Of a stretch of 64,000 nucleotides of DNA, positions 1 to 13,555 are shown one piece after another. The stretch covers positions 223,860-287,859 of the forward strand of contig SCFE01000083.1 in NCBI GenBank assembly GCA_004352715.1, written 5' to 3'. The DNA is from Hofstenia miamia. Taxonomy: Eukaryota > Xenacoelomorpha > Acoela. Below the pieces are notes generated by a model. The model had not been told where the DNA came from, did no database searches, and was given only the letters and a program-made list of their open reading frames with translations. The translations under genes were made by a program, and so were the position numbers. Numbering within the stretch: position 1 is the stretch's first letter; each line of letters starts with the position of its first letter.

Positions 1-799
1 AATGCAAAATTCATCTCGAATTTTTGGTGCAACTCTCAATACTTTCTAGGTTGCTCCAAGTATTGCACTAATTTTATCAACTGATTGCACCTATCCTGGT
101 TTCTATAAATTCATTATTTTTTAATGCAGATGACACTCTTCATTTTTTGGCTTATAATCATAAAAACTTGAGATTGCTTGTATAAATATTTCCTATAACT
201 GGTTATTTATTTCAATTAAATTTCTTAAATAGTAATATTAATGACAGCGACATTTTTTCTCGCATTGCGCTTATCTTACATTAATACATCTATTTCATTT
301 ATCGCATTCATTAAAATATTAAACACCTTTCAAACAATTCCTTTTAGTGGATTGTTATACTACTGAATTGTATCTACCTAATGGAATTAACTTTCTTTCC
401 AACATCATTCTTTTCCTGTTAATTTATAATACCTTTTGTCTACGTAAGACTGTGCAACTGTCATTCTACGTCACAACTTTATTTGTCTAATGAGAAACAA
501 TGAATACCCAGAAACAAGGATGTCAACAAATCCTTGCTACAATATATTTTTTAAATTAATACCTAAGTCATAATTTTAATGAGTCAGTTAATTTGTAATA
601 TAAAAAAGATCGTAGAAACTAAACATTGAATATAAACATATTTTGTGGCATTTGTTGAAATTGACTTGCAATTTGCAAAGTAAGTATAAAATCACAACTT
701 CAATTTTTCATGAATTATTCTTATTTATAGATTAAAAAATTGGATAGAAATCTACCCCTTCTTTTATAGAGTATAATATTTTCAGTTAATTCTTTTTAG
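1..799. other. 5' flanking or intronic sequence, no feature seen
   Basis: A/T-rich sequence before the first visible exon. I looked for the expected upstream exon (the family's short serine/threonine-rich strand before the D-T-K-S-E-R segment, ending in phase 1 before a GT donor) and did not find it. This is probably intron. Confidence 0.5.
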
Positions 800-885
800 A
801 TACAAAATCTGAAAGGGATTACATACTTCTCTACGCTCAGCAGGAACTCGTAAAATTTTGTGCTGAAAGAGGCTTAGACTTCCAG
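800..885 (+). CDS. NWD-like exon 1 of the visible set (N-terminal domain start)
   Basis: Begins after TCTTTTTAG and ends before GTATTT. It starts with two bases completing a codon (an upstream phase-1 exon is needed) and then encodes 28 residues beginning TKSERDYILLYAQQELVKF. This matches the first helix of the NWD N-terminal domain, where a D-T-K/x-x-E-R segment follows the first strand. It splices in phase 0 to 5749, giving the continuous family segment GLDFQ-LVDMRWGVKD across the junction. Confidence 0.85.
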
Positions 886-3800
886 GTATTTCCTTAAAAT
901 TTTGTTTACATAATGTTACTGTTAATATATCTCTCAATCCTTAATTGAATATATATATATATATATGAAAAATTATTATTACTAAGACTAAATATGTTTA
1001 AATTAGGACAAAATAATCTTTTATTATCGACGCGTTTCGACATTTTAATATGTCATTTTCAAGATAATTAGACACCAAAGATAGATAATTCTAAAATATT
1101 AATTTAGCATCACGAAACAAAAAATGTCGCAATTAAATTTTCTGAAAGGCCGTTAATAAACAAGCAAAATGACATCAACAAGCTAAATATATATGTGTAT
1201 ATACATAAGTATATATAAGTATAAACTGCACATATATACTTTATGAATTAATAAAAACAGGTACTTCATAGTCTGAACTAAAAGCATGAAATACTGTTTT
1301 ATATCATAGTAATAACCCTGTAGATATTTCTGCATGACTACTTAACGTTTTACTGCAATGTTTAAAGCTTTAGTACTTAATGCTCAATCAATTGCTAATA
1401 AACTCAATCACAAATTTTTTCTCACTTCACTGCAGTTTGTCAAATATGGCTTTATCCGGAAAAAACATAACAAAGTTCCCTCTAGTCGTTATCAATTCTT
1501 CTCCGTGCATATCGCTGTAACAGAGAAGGTGGCAGTGCATGCGTTTGGCTGCACGAATGTATGAGATCCCATCTTTTGATTGTCCTACGCATGTGGCTTC
1601 TGCAATTGTTCACATTCATATTTCAAACAATGTTCGTAAATTTGATTTGCCTGGTTATAACTCACCAGCTTTAGCTGCCAAAAAAACATGCTGTTTGTGT
1701 GCTAGAGCCACTTACCCAATCATGAGACCAAATATCATTCCAAGCAGAGCTTAATACCTTCGAAAAAGCCACATCGATTGTTTTTTCAAACAAATGATAC
1801 GAATTTCGTTCCCATNTTCTGAAAGGCCGTTAATAAACAAGCAAAATGACATCAACAAGCTAAATATATATGTGTATATACATAAGTATATATAAGTATA
1901 AACTGCACATATATACTTTATGAATTAATAAAAACAGGTACTTCATAGTCTGAACTAAAAGCATGAAATACTGTTTTATATCATAGTAATAACCCTGTAG
2001 ATATTTCTGCATGACTACTTAACGTTTTACTGCAATGTTTAAAGCTTTAGTACTTAATGCTCAATCAATTGCTAATAAACTCAATCACAAATTTTTTCTC
2101 ACTTCACTGCAGTTTGTCAAATATGGCTTTATCCGGAAAAAACATAACAAAGTTCCCTCTAGTCGTTATCAATTCTTCTCCGTGCATATCGCTGTAACAG
2201 AGAAGGTGGCAGTGCATGCGTTTGGCTGCACGAATGTATGAGATCCCATCTTTTGATTGTCCTACGCATGTGGCTTCTGCAATTGTTCACATTCATATTT
2301 CAAACAATGTTCGTAAATTTGATTTGCCTGGTTATAACTCACCAGCTTTAGCTGCCAAAAAAACATGCTGTTTGTGTGCTAGAGCCACTTACCCAATCAT
2401 GAGACCAAATATCATTCCAAGCAGAGCTTAATACCTTCGAAAAAGCCACATCGATTGTTTTTTCAAACAAATGATACGAATTTCGTTCCCATGCATGATA
2501 CAGAAGACATTAACAGAAAATTCAAGTATTTCTACACAATTATCAGCGATCCTTGTTACGATTCCCAGGTGAGTTTGCTGAATTCAACTGGGATTATCCT
2601 GTCTGGATCTCTACCACAATCAAAGATCTCTCCATCAAGTGGCCTTCTAATTATGGTGTCAAAAGATAACAAAGTTCAACCACGATAAAAACTAAACACT
2701 GTAGTCAGAAAAGCCAAGCTCGGTTGTGTCCAACTCTTAAAAAAGATGGCAAATTGTGGTAAGCAATAAATTATATTCAAGGTTCCACAAGTCCAGCGGG
2801 CTTTCCCCACTTCTCAATACTTTTTCCATGACATGTAAACCAATTTAAGGAAAATAGCCAGACAATTTGCCCCGGTAACTTACTTGGATCAAATTGCATG
2901 CAATAATAGTAAAACTTGGTTATTTGCTCTATATATTTATATATAATATATATATATATATATAGGATATTCATGTATATTTGATACGTGTATTAAAACC
3001 AGTAGGGAATGGGCATGTATAAATACTATTATGAAGAAATTATATACTCTAGATATAAATGCAGTAATAGCTGTAACACAAGATCTGTCAATTTGTGAAA
3101 TGCTCAACTTACTGGAATCATTTATCTTATAGACATATAGAACAACATGTCACCAACTCTTAAAAACGAATTTCAAGTTTTTCACTGAATGCAGAAGGTT
3201 CAACTATATCAATAAATTTAAAGCCTTAATTGACGTTACTTCAACAGAACATTGATACATATTTACATTTGTCTTGAGCATCTGTGAATTTAATGAGGCA
3301 TTTGACAGCGGATCAAAAAATTCAAAATATTTAAAGGTTAATAATATCAGCGCATTTAAGCATCGATTCCTTTAATGACAACGTTAATGCGCGTCTGTTT
3401 ATTGTGAAATTCATTAATCAAAAGTCTATAAATTATTTGCAATCTGAGAAATCCCTAATGCACTATACGATGTTTACGATATATTTATAATATGTGTATT
3501 TACTCATATGTTTATTCGGCATATGGAACTCCGTCCACATGTACAGTATGTAAAGATTTCTAGAAATTTTAGCTTTTTAAAAAAAGTTTCATGTGCTTAT
3601 CTATCGCTAAATTTCATACAAGGTAGCATATAGATTCAAAACTGCAAACGTTGGTTAATTGCATTATGCTAAATTTGTTGAATAAGTTTTCATAATTTTT
3701 TCTAGACTAACTGTTGCAAATATCTTTACATGTGGAAAGACAATAACTGACCACTGCATTCCCTAAAAAATTTTAGAAAAATTCATATCCAAACACAATA

Positions 3801-4689
3801 ATGACTAAGCAAGTGTTAATGCTTAGGACATTTTTAAAGAATGACACCATATGGAAGATCCAAAACCGTAACCTTAGCAGTAGAGAATCCGTAATCTATA
3901 CTGATTTTTGTGAAGGAAGGGAATGTTGTACCACCACTTTCTAACAACTCTTTACATCAAATTTTACTAAGAAAATGAAAAAATTATAATAAAAAAATTG
4001 AGCGTAGTTATTCACTATAACTTATAATCTATTTTAAACCGACAGGGAAGTTTTTATACAAAAATTATTAGAAGTATGAAAATTTTGTGAAAGATTAAAG
4101 ATGATGTGATGACTCATCACTATAGTAGAAGACATCAACGTCAATTACATTGAAATATTTTTGTACAAGCAATCTTCTTTGCGGAATTAGTTTTTGTGAT
4201 GCTCAAATTGACAAATGTTTAATGTGTCATATTTTGCTTTGATAGAACAGTTGTTTGAAATTTGATTTATTGCGTTCCCATTCCAATCCTTCATGAGTTG
4301 ACAGAATAAATAAAATATGCCTGTGTTACATTCAATAAAATTGCTATTTGCAAGGCATCTCCATTTGGTGAGCAGTAATAATGAAAAATTCTAAAGTAAG
4401 TGTAATGTGAAACTACATACATATTATGTCTCAATAGTAATAAAGCACTAGGTTTTGTTTGCCTGCTCTTTAACGAGATGACTTAATTATTATTCCTAGA
4501 ATTAGAATCTCCTTACCAAAAAATGCATACTTGAGATTAAAATCTGTAAATCAAGAAAGTAAACTGAAATCAGTTTGAGGCTTAAGATTTAAAACTGTGG
4601 CACCATATTTTGTTGATATTTTTTAAAGTGCAGTCAAAGAAGCTAAACATTATTACTTTTCAGGCAGATGTTCTCAATTATAGAATGAT

Positions 4690-4723
<34 letters not shown>

Positions 4724-5261
4724 TTCTATATNNNNNNNNNNNNNNNNNNNNNNNNNNNNNNNNNNNNNNNNNNNNNNNNNNNNNNNNNNNNNNNNNNNNN
4801 NNNNNNNNNNNNNNNNNNNNNNNNNNNNNNNNNNNNNNNNNNNNNNNNNNNNNNNNNNNNNNNNNNNNNNNNNNNNNNNNNNNNNNNNNNNNNNNNNNNN
4901 NNNNNNNNNNNNNNNNNNNNNNNNNNNNNNNNNNNNNNNNNNNNNNNNNNNNNNNNNNNNNNNNNNNNNNNNNNNNNNNNNNNNNNNNNNNNNNNNNNNN
5001 NNNNNNNNNNNNNNNNNNNNNNNNNNNNNNNNNNNNNNNNNNNNNNNNNNNNNNNNNNNNNNNNNNNNNNNNNNNNNNNNNNNNNNNNNNNNNNNNNNNN
5101 NNNNNNNNNNNNNNNNNNNNNNNNNNNNNNNNNNNNNNNNNNNNAAAAATTTTTAGATGAAACGAATTATTCTGGCTTTGCATCAAAGAGGCCGCTGATA
5201 CTATGGACAGAGAGTGCGGGTGGTGGATACAAATCCCATAGTATCTACAGTTCGTATATAT

Positions 5262-5302
<41 letters not shown>

Positions 5303-8300
5303 AGATAAAGTTGAAAAATCCAAAAAAGTGTACTATCATTAAAGGACATTTATGATTTGCTAAACCCATGACAGATATTTTTATAGTTTTCATACACATT
5401 AATGTATGAATTTTTTCAATAAGCAATTAATTTGCCAAAATTGGAAATCATTGTCTAAAAACGAGGCTAGATATATTTTCCAAGGCGTATTTAATTTTTA
5501 GATGCTTCAATGTTTTGAAGTACCAGATATCTGAACGTCAGTAAAAGGTCTACACTATAATAAGCAAACATATATAAATGTATAGTCAAACCAATAATTT
5601 CTAGCAAACAAAAATGGTAATTTCCATTTTATGAATAGTGTTCTTTTCAAATCCCAACAATCGAAGAAAAGATTTTTTTAGAAAATAATATGATATTGCA
5701 GGTGGCATTGTTTTTTGTAATAATTTTAGTAATAGTGCTCTGTTTTAGTTAGTAGATATGAGATGGGGAGTGAAAGACACAGCTGCGAATGATCATTCAA
5801 CTGAAGATATATGCTTGAAACAGATACGAGCTTGCAAGAATGTATCTGCTGGACCAAATTTCGTGGTAAGAGCGTCATTATTACAACAGTGTACTACAGT
5901 CATATTTGGGAAATTTCATATTATCAATGTTACCTGTAAAATGTTAACAAATAGTTAGTTTAGTTAGATTGCAGTAAAATTGTTAGTAAAATTTACTTTC
6001 TATTATAAAAGCTATTGCATTAAATAATAGCAGTTTTCATTAAATTTTTTTAATTTGCATTACATTTTTTAACATTTGGAAATAAAGAAAAAATTATTTG
6101 AGAAAAACTACATAACTTCAGTGTATTCAGTGCAATAATGTTGTTGTTAGCTTCTGAATTTAAATTTTAAAAAAACGAAAATTATTCCAAGAATTCCCAT
6201 TTTTAAATGAAATCTCAACTTTAAAAATTAGTTTACACTATTCAGTTTTTATTATTACTAATATATATATATATATATATATATATGGTGTCCACAATAA
6301 ATTTTTAAATTAAGCCTCTATAGCCATTGAGAACTATAAGTTTAAATCTTTCTTGAATCATGGATGCAAAAAATATAAATAATTTTAAATCCTACATTAA
6401 AAAATAGTTAATTTTCCTGTGTCCAGGATGGACACTTTCTTGGATGATTGTTTTTAGGATGGAAACTTTCTTGGATGATTGTTTTTAATGAATATTAAGA
6501 AAGAGTATAACTATTTATATATTAATGACTTAAAGTGTGATTATTCAAATTGTTATTGTGATTTTTTTTTGACAATGATGTTAGGTAGTTGTCTTTCTTA
6601 AATACTTGAAAGTTTTATGAATACCAAGCTTGATCATTATAATTTTCCTCAGAATCCAAATTCGATTGAAAATTACTGGTCGGGTCATAGCCTCTTTGAC
6701 TGACCAGGTAAAAAGCAGTGATTATTGCCTATTCATAAAAGACCTATTGCTTTTTCTTTATACTGCCGATTTATTACCTATGTATGATCAAAACTCATAT
6801 ACGAAACTTGCGGACGACTATTAACCTTCATGGACGGAACAGGATAATATTGAAAATTGAATTGAGGTCAACAAGTTCAATGTCATTCTAAGCAACTATA
6901 AAAAATCTTGTAACATAGTTTAATCTATCAGACCTACGTCTGTGAACAGCATAGAGCTCTTAGGTACTCATATTTCGTCTAGCTTAAAGTGGAACTATCA
7001 TATGAATTACATTGTTATAAAATTCAAACAGCGTTTTGTTTGCAGACGTCAATTAGAGGGACCGGATTTAGTTCGGATATATGAAAGGCATATTTTCTCA
7101 CTAATCGATTACTGTCCATCTGGCTTAGTGGTACTGCTGAAGCGGTTTAACAAAAAATGTACGAAATCAGGAAAAGAGCTGAACTTGCTATCCTTGTATT
7201 TAGGAAGTGCCAGTTTTTTCATTAGGGAAACCTTGAGAAATTATTGAATTATTTAATTAAAAGAACAAAACTTCTTCCGAAAACACTTCAACATTAATTA
7301 TATTGTAAGCTTGATGAGAAATTTCTGAAATTGTGATGAATGAGCTATTTAAATATTTAGGTCAGGGGGAGGAAGAAACTTATTTGATTTAGTCCTTCCC
7401 AAACTGAACCGGATAAATCCTGGCTTGCTGCAGTTTTGAAAAGTAATTAGCATTGTTGGACAACATTATTTTGTAAAAAATGATTGATAATCACTATAGT
7501 TTTTAACGAATCATGGAATAAATGCTTTTTCTCAATTAGTTTTATAAAAAACCAAAATTGCAATTTAATATTGTTCATATTCCTTGAAATGATATAAATC
7601 AATTTTCATTGAGTACAAAGGGACGGAATCTTACATTGCACAATTTTCAAATTAAATCGTTTTTGAGTATTTTAGAACCATATGAACACTATTGTACAAC
7701 ACATAAAAGCTCTTGAAACAAAAAGTTAATTCCGGAAATTATAGACGAATTAAGGAAGTCTGAGTAAAAGTTAAATCTGAAACTTTATAGGTAAAGTCTG
7801 AGATGGAGCATGAAATTATTCATAAATCTCATGTTTATTATTTATTCAACTTCAAAGAAGTTGCTGAATTGACTTTTCTTTGAAAGTTCTTATGTCTCTT
7901 TATCTATAAATTTCTTGAAAATATGTATGAAATATTAAAAATGTTTTTTGTAAAAGCCTTTTGATGAATTTAATGCGTATTCAAATTAACTCATTGTTCT
8001 GCTTAAAGAATTATTGTGGGGAAGATAACATAGAATGATCAGCAAATGAACCAAATATAATTATAACTCTTGCCGCTAAATAGAATAACAAAAAAACAAC
8101 CTAAAAGTAATCACTTAGCATTGGTCTTGATTTCAGAAAAACTCCCAAGTAGTAGAATTTTTGCCAAACAAGTTATTGATTTAAATTGAAAACGCCTTAT
8201 TAATATATACACATTTTATAAGTTATTATGTGAAATCTTTCTAGATATACTGATTACACTGTTACAAATCATACGATAATTGTTTAGTGCATTCTGGGCA

Positions 8301-11300
8301 ATAAGTATGGCTATGTACCAGTGCGAAGGAAGATAAATATGTTCGAGTATCAGCAGTTGCAAACAACAGCTAAGAATAACGGCATTGATTTTTCGGCTGT
8401 TGACTCTTTATACAAGCTCGATACGAACGCAGATCCTCAGCAATACTCTCCTCTTGTAAGTTTACTTATCAAAGTTTTCAATTTATTGTATAACGAATTC
8501 CAATTAAAAATTTCCACAATCTTATAATATTATTTTCATCCACAATCAAAACTCGACAATCAATTGGCATGTGAAACATTTGAGCCAAGTTAAGAAACTA
8601 CATTGCAATTCAATCCACTTATTTTACATGAAAAAGTTTTATCTAAAGAGTCTAAAGTCTAAAGCAAACATTTTGTCCACATGTTCTAAAAATTCTCTCC
8701 AAGCCTATTGAGAAATTTGTACATTTTGGAATTTTGCCAAATTTTTGATATTTGTACTCCTATGTAATGATGAACGTTAGTGCCAGGAGTACTTGAAAGT
8801 ATTTACTATTTTTTCAAAACAAAATCAATATTCTCTTAATACCCAGTGTTCAGAAAGTCAAGGGGTGTAAAGTCCAATAGATTAACAACTAACCTCAGCT
8901 ATTGCTTTCCGCAGCTAAACGCATTAATAGGGTGGTGACAGGGCGCTGTTTAAATTTGTTTCAAAAACCCATCGCAGATTTTGAAAATTCTTAATGGGTC
9001 TATACTTAAAATAAAAGAATTAAAGATTTGGTTCCTTAAGAGAAAACATTGTTGTATTGTGGTTATTAGATTATTTTTTCCTTTGTTTCAGTTGGAATTA
9101 AAGCTTTGCTGTGTTATTAAGCAGTTCCTCAACGTAAGCAAAAATATTGGCAAGTCCCAGTTTTTGAATTGAAAATACAGGGTTTAAGCAATTCACTTAA
9201 GCATAGTGACTGTTCAAACTAATTTAGCGTCTTAAATCAGTGTAAATCAGTTCTTCTCCAATACTTCTCATTCTTATGTAAGATTGAAAATGGATTATTG
9301 AATTCAAATTCATTTATGTTTCTGATATTTTTTTATCACTTAGTAATATAAAATCCACGCATTATATATTCTGCAAGAAAACATTGATTTAGTAAATATA
9401 AACACTTCCGGCTAATAAAATACCTCTAATTATTTAAAATTATTTTAAATAATTTGAGGTATTTTATGAAATGTAAGACATCTTAGGATAATTTTTATAA
9501 AAATTAAATAGGCATAATAATCATTTAGCTATGGAAATTCGATATATAACAAGCAAAATGATTTATAGTAAGCATGCCCTGTTCTATAACTCCATTATAA
9601 AAGTTTCAGAGAATATTAAAAAGTTGTTTGATTTATGAATGTTCACAACGCATTTTGTATTCCAATATTTGCACAGCTAATATTCAACAGCAGACTTAAA
9701 ATGTAAAAAATGAAAAATTTTCAAGTGTCTAAAACTACTAAAACAAAAATAAAATTGGCTTTTTCCTAGTGAAAAGGAAGTACGGTTGCGGCCATTCTGA
9801 AAATCAAGAGTGGACGTGAGCTGGGTATATCCGCGTACATTTTTTTAAAACTTAACTAGTGTGGATGTGGACTAAGTATATGATTTCAAAATACGGGAAG
9901 CATTGGAGTTCCAGCAAGTTAATGCAAGTAAGCTACTCTGTCGTAAAATCCGCAATTCTAGGTTTACTTGAACAAAAAAAACATGTCATTAAAAAAAGAC
10001 TTCAGTTTGAACAGTCTTTAAAGATACTTCATATTCAGACGTGTTTATTAAATTCATTTAGTTGTAAATCACAAATATCTCTTGAAAGAATATGGCTTTG
10101 ATGTACTGTCGGAGGAGTTTTGGCCAGCCCTGCATATATGTATATATATTAAGAAAATACAACGAAAATTAAATTTAAGCAAATTTCGGTACTTACTGTA
10201 CCATCGTCAGTCAAAAAAATAATCGGTAGTAGAATTATCAATTTACAAATCGCAGATCAAAATCGAAACTTATTGTAATAAATGGAGAGCTTGACTACAT
10301 TTTGAATTGAAATTAGCTTTCTCCTTAGTACAAATTGATTCTACTATCTTGGTGCATTGTATTAAAATTTTAAAGTCTAATGTTTATGCTTTTTGTATTT
10401 TTGAGTGTATATAAATTTCGCAATGCAAATGTCCTTATAGATGTTCTTGAATTCGTGCTTCAAAAATGCAATTTATATTTAGAAAAAATATATATATANN
10501 NNNNNNNNNNNNNNNNNNNNNNNNNNNNNNNNNNNNNNNNNNNNNNNNNNNNNNNNNNNNNNNNNNNNNNNNNNNNNNNNNNNNNNNNNNNNNNNNNNNN
10601 NNNNNNNNNNNNNNNNNNNNNNNNNNNNNNNNNNNNNNNNNNNNNNNNNNNNNNNNNNNNNNNNNNNNNNNNNNNNNNNNNNNNNNNNNNNNNNNNNNNN
10701 NNNNNNNNNNNNNNNNNNNNNNNNNNNNNNNNNNNNNNNNNNNNNNNNNNNNNNNNNNNNNNNNNNNNNNNNNNNNNNNNNNNNNNTATATATATATTGA
10801 GTAATCATGATGTTGCCATTCACTTAGAAAATTATATTCACATATTTCAATCAACAAATTCAAATTCAGAAACAGCATTGTTGTTAATTGATTAGTTCAT
10901 TTGATAACGGAGCTTAGTTAGTAAATTTATTTTTTATATTGAAACTCAATAATAACTTACTAGATTAATGTAGCGAAGTCTTTTGTTGTTTGTAAGCTTA
11001 TAGTCTTATACATCGTAAGGTTAATTTCCAATATTTCTTCTTGATATTCATTTTGCAGTTAGCAATTTACATGAGTAAGCACAGAAGAACACAATTTTTA
11101 GCATGTAGATTAAAAAATTGGATGGAATCTTTTATATTTTGCAACATGATAGACTGATATTTCAGTGTCATTTCCATTCTCTATGGAGAAGTCTATACAT
11201 GCTAGAACACGTACAGAATTTAAGTTTCCAATTTATTTTTGAAAAAAACCTGCGAGTGCAGTGTGGCTACGATTTTTGTTTGCTGCGATTGTGGCCATGG

Positions 11301-13517
11301 GCTTGACATAATTTTTTAAAGTAGGTTGGGTACGTTGCGGGTGGAGGTTGGATTGAATACAACGATCTATACTCAAGTCCACCCTTGCTGAGAAGGCCAA
11401 TATCAGTCGGAACATGTTCATATTTAGGGCATTTTTAATGCGAGAATTTAAGTATACCAGTATAAGTCTCAGCTTCATTTCAAAATAAAACCTAGCGAGC
11501 GAGGTGTACTTAGAGCCCGGATATTGTTGACATTTATGCATAATTGTTTGTTTCACAACAATTTTGCATACTTGTTCAATATCAGTACAACTAAAACTTC
11601 CCATGGTAAAGGATGAATTTTTAATTCATTACCATGGAATCCTAGATCTTGCAATAATTTCGAATCTCTTAAAAATGATCTAAAAACATATTCAGTCAAT
11701 TTATTACAGAAGAACCCCTCTTTTATTTCAAAACTATTAAAGATAAAGTAATGAGCTTTGGTGCAGTAAAAGATACACTTATGAACTAAATCTTTACATA
11801 TTTTCAAAAACAATATATTCATTGGTTCCATTTTATATGTAGCTGATGTTGTGACGTCATCAATTTTTGAAAAAACAAAGGTGAAAAAGAACCTAAATTA
11901 ATTGACCATTAAAAAGAGAAGGAAACAGTTTACTAACTCGCATTACTTCTAGTTATTGTCAAAGACTTAATCTAACAGCAAACAAAAAATACGCTTAAGG
12001 TAAACCAGCATTACGTATCAGGGTAGCCATTTTCACTATTTTGAATAAACTGACATTTCTAAAAATGAACCAATAATTTCGAAATAATTTTAATGAATGA
12101 TATATGTTTATATTTGAGAAATCAAATACGTAATAATGATATAAATAAAAGTCGCTTCAAGTTCGAAGCTCAAGCAAATTCGAAAAATAATCTCATAATT
12201 CAAAACGCACCTTGCTCATCCCGAATGAGTTGCCATTTTTCAACTTGGAGACCAGCATTAATGCCTGTAGTAATCTAGACTACTTTTTATACGGTATATC
12301 GTCATATTTAGTAATTATTCTTTTACGGTCTTCAAGATATTGCACCAAATGAAAGCTTCACACTTTTTATATTTTAGGTTTGATCGCTTGTCCCCTCCCC
12401 TGATAAAGATATGACACAAATTTTCAACACAGACTTTTTAAGAACTTTCTTTTATAAAGTAAGCTATTTTGTTCTCAATATTTGATTGGTACGTCAGGTC
12501 CAGGGTCGACAAATTAATAATAACTGATCATAGTAATAAAGTATCAAATGGGATCGTGTGGTATGCTGGTACCAGGTGGCCAATTCAATTCCGTTTTTCA
12601 TTTTTCATTTTGATCATTTTGTAAAACTTAAATTAAAAATTAAATTGAAACATGAAAAATGAAAAACGAAAAACGAAATCGTAATTGAAATGGACAGCAA
12701 AACGGCCTCGCTTTCAGATAATGTAATCTTGAGGAACACTAGCAATTAACCTGTCCTGTTTTGTCCTGTTATATGGGTATGGGTTTATTAATGCATTTTA
12801 TTTTCTGCTTATTTTGACACTATAAAATTTCAACTACCTTGATGTTAACGATACATTTATTTAATGATTATAAAATTCATGAAATACTGGGAAAAACTAA
12901 TTGTGAAAAATTCTAGACCATTCATATTCAAAGCAATCTTTTCTTGACAAGTACAGATGCGGCCCTCAGTAGGAACCCATGGCAATGTATTGATATGCAG
13001 TTATACTCCATTTTATTTTAACAAATAGTTTGTCAAAATTACATTAAGCGCTCTAAATGCTATTTCTTAAAATTAATACGCACTTCTTATTGTATCAAAA
13101 GTTATTGTTTTATTGATATGATACAAAGAAAGACATCTGAATACTGAAACTGTTAATAATATACCGAAATTCAACACTTAACAGTCAAACAAAACAGCTC
13201 AAATGGGAGTATAGAGCAGGTGCCTCATTTAGCAAACACAATTCGCCTACTGTACAATCTCTTAAAACAAAGCCATGTATTCTTGACTATTTATATATAA
13301 AAAACATTTAATACGATTAAAGTAGGCAATGCAATTCTTCAAAAACTTTATTCAAATAGTGTAGATGAAGGCCTAATAAACTATCTTTTTGCAATAGGAT
13401 TTTTTTTAAAACTATGAATATAATTTTACAATTTTTAATTGTATTCTATACAATGATTTCTAAGTAGAAAACCTTAATTAAACTAGATGGTAGTATACAG
13501 TGTTGCGGTATGTTGCC

Positions 13518-13555
<38 letters not shown>

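Noticed and set aside
5758-5958. A free-standing 66-residue protein starting at MRWGVKD
   Set aside because: It is an internal exon: the family motif begins upstream (LVD), and a strong donor at 5866 ends it before the open frame does.
11233-11831. Overlapping reverse-strand open stretches of 123 and 92 codons
   Set aside because: No domain, no homology I recognise, and no exon-like borders; they lie in an intron of the + strand gene.
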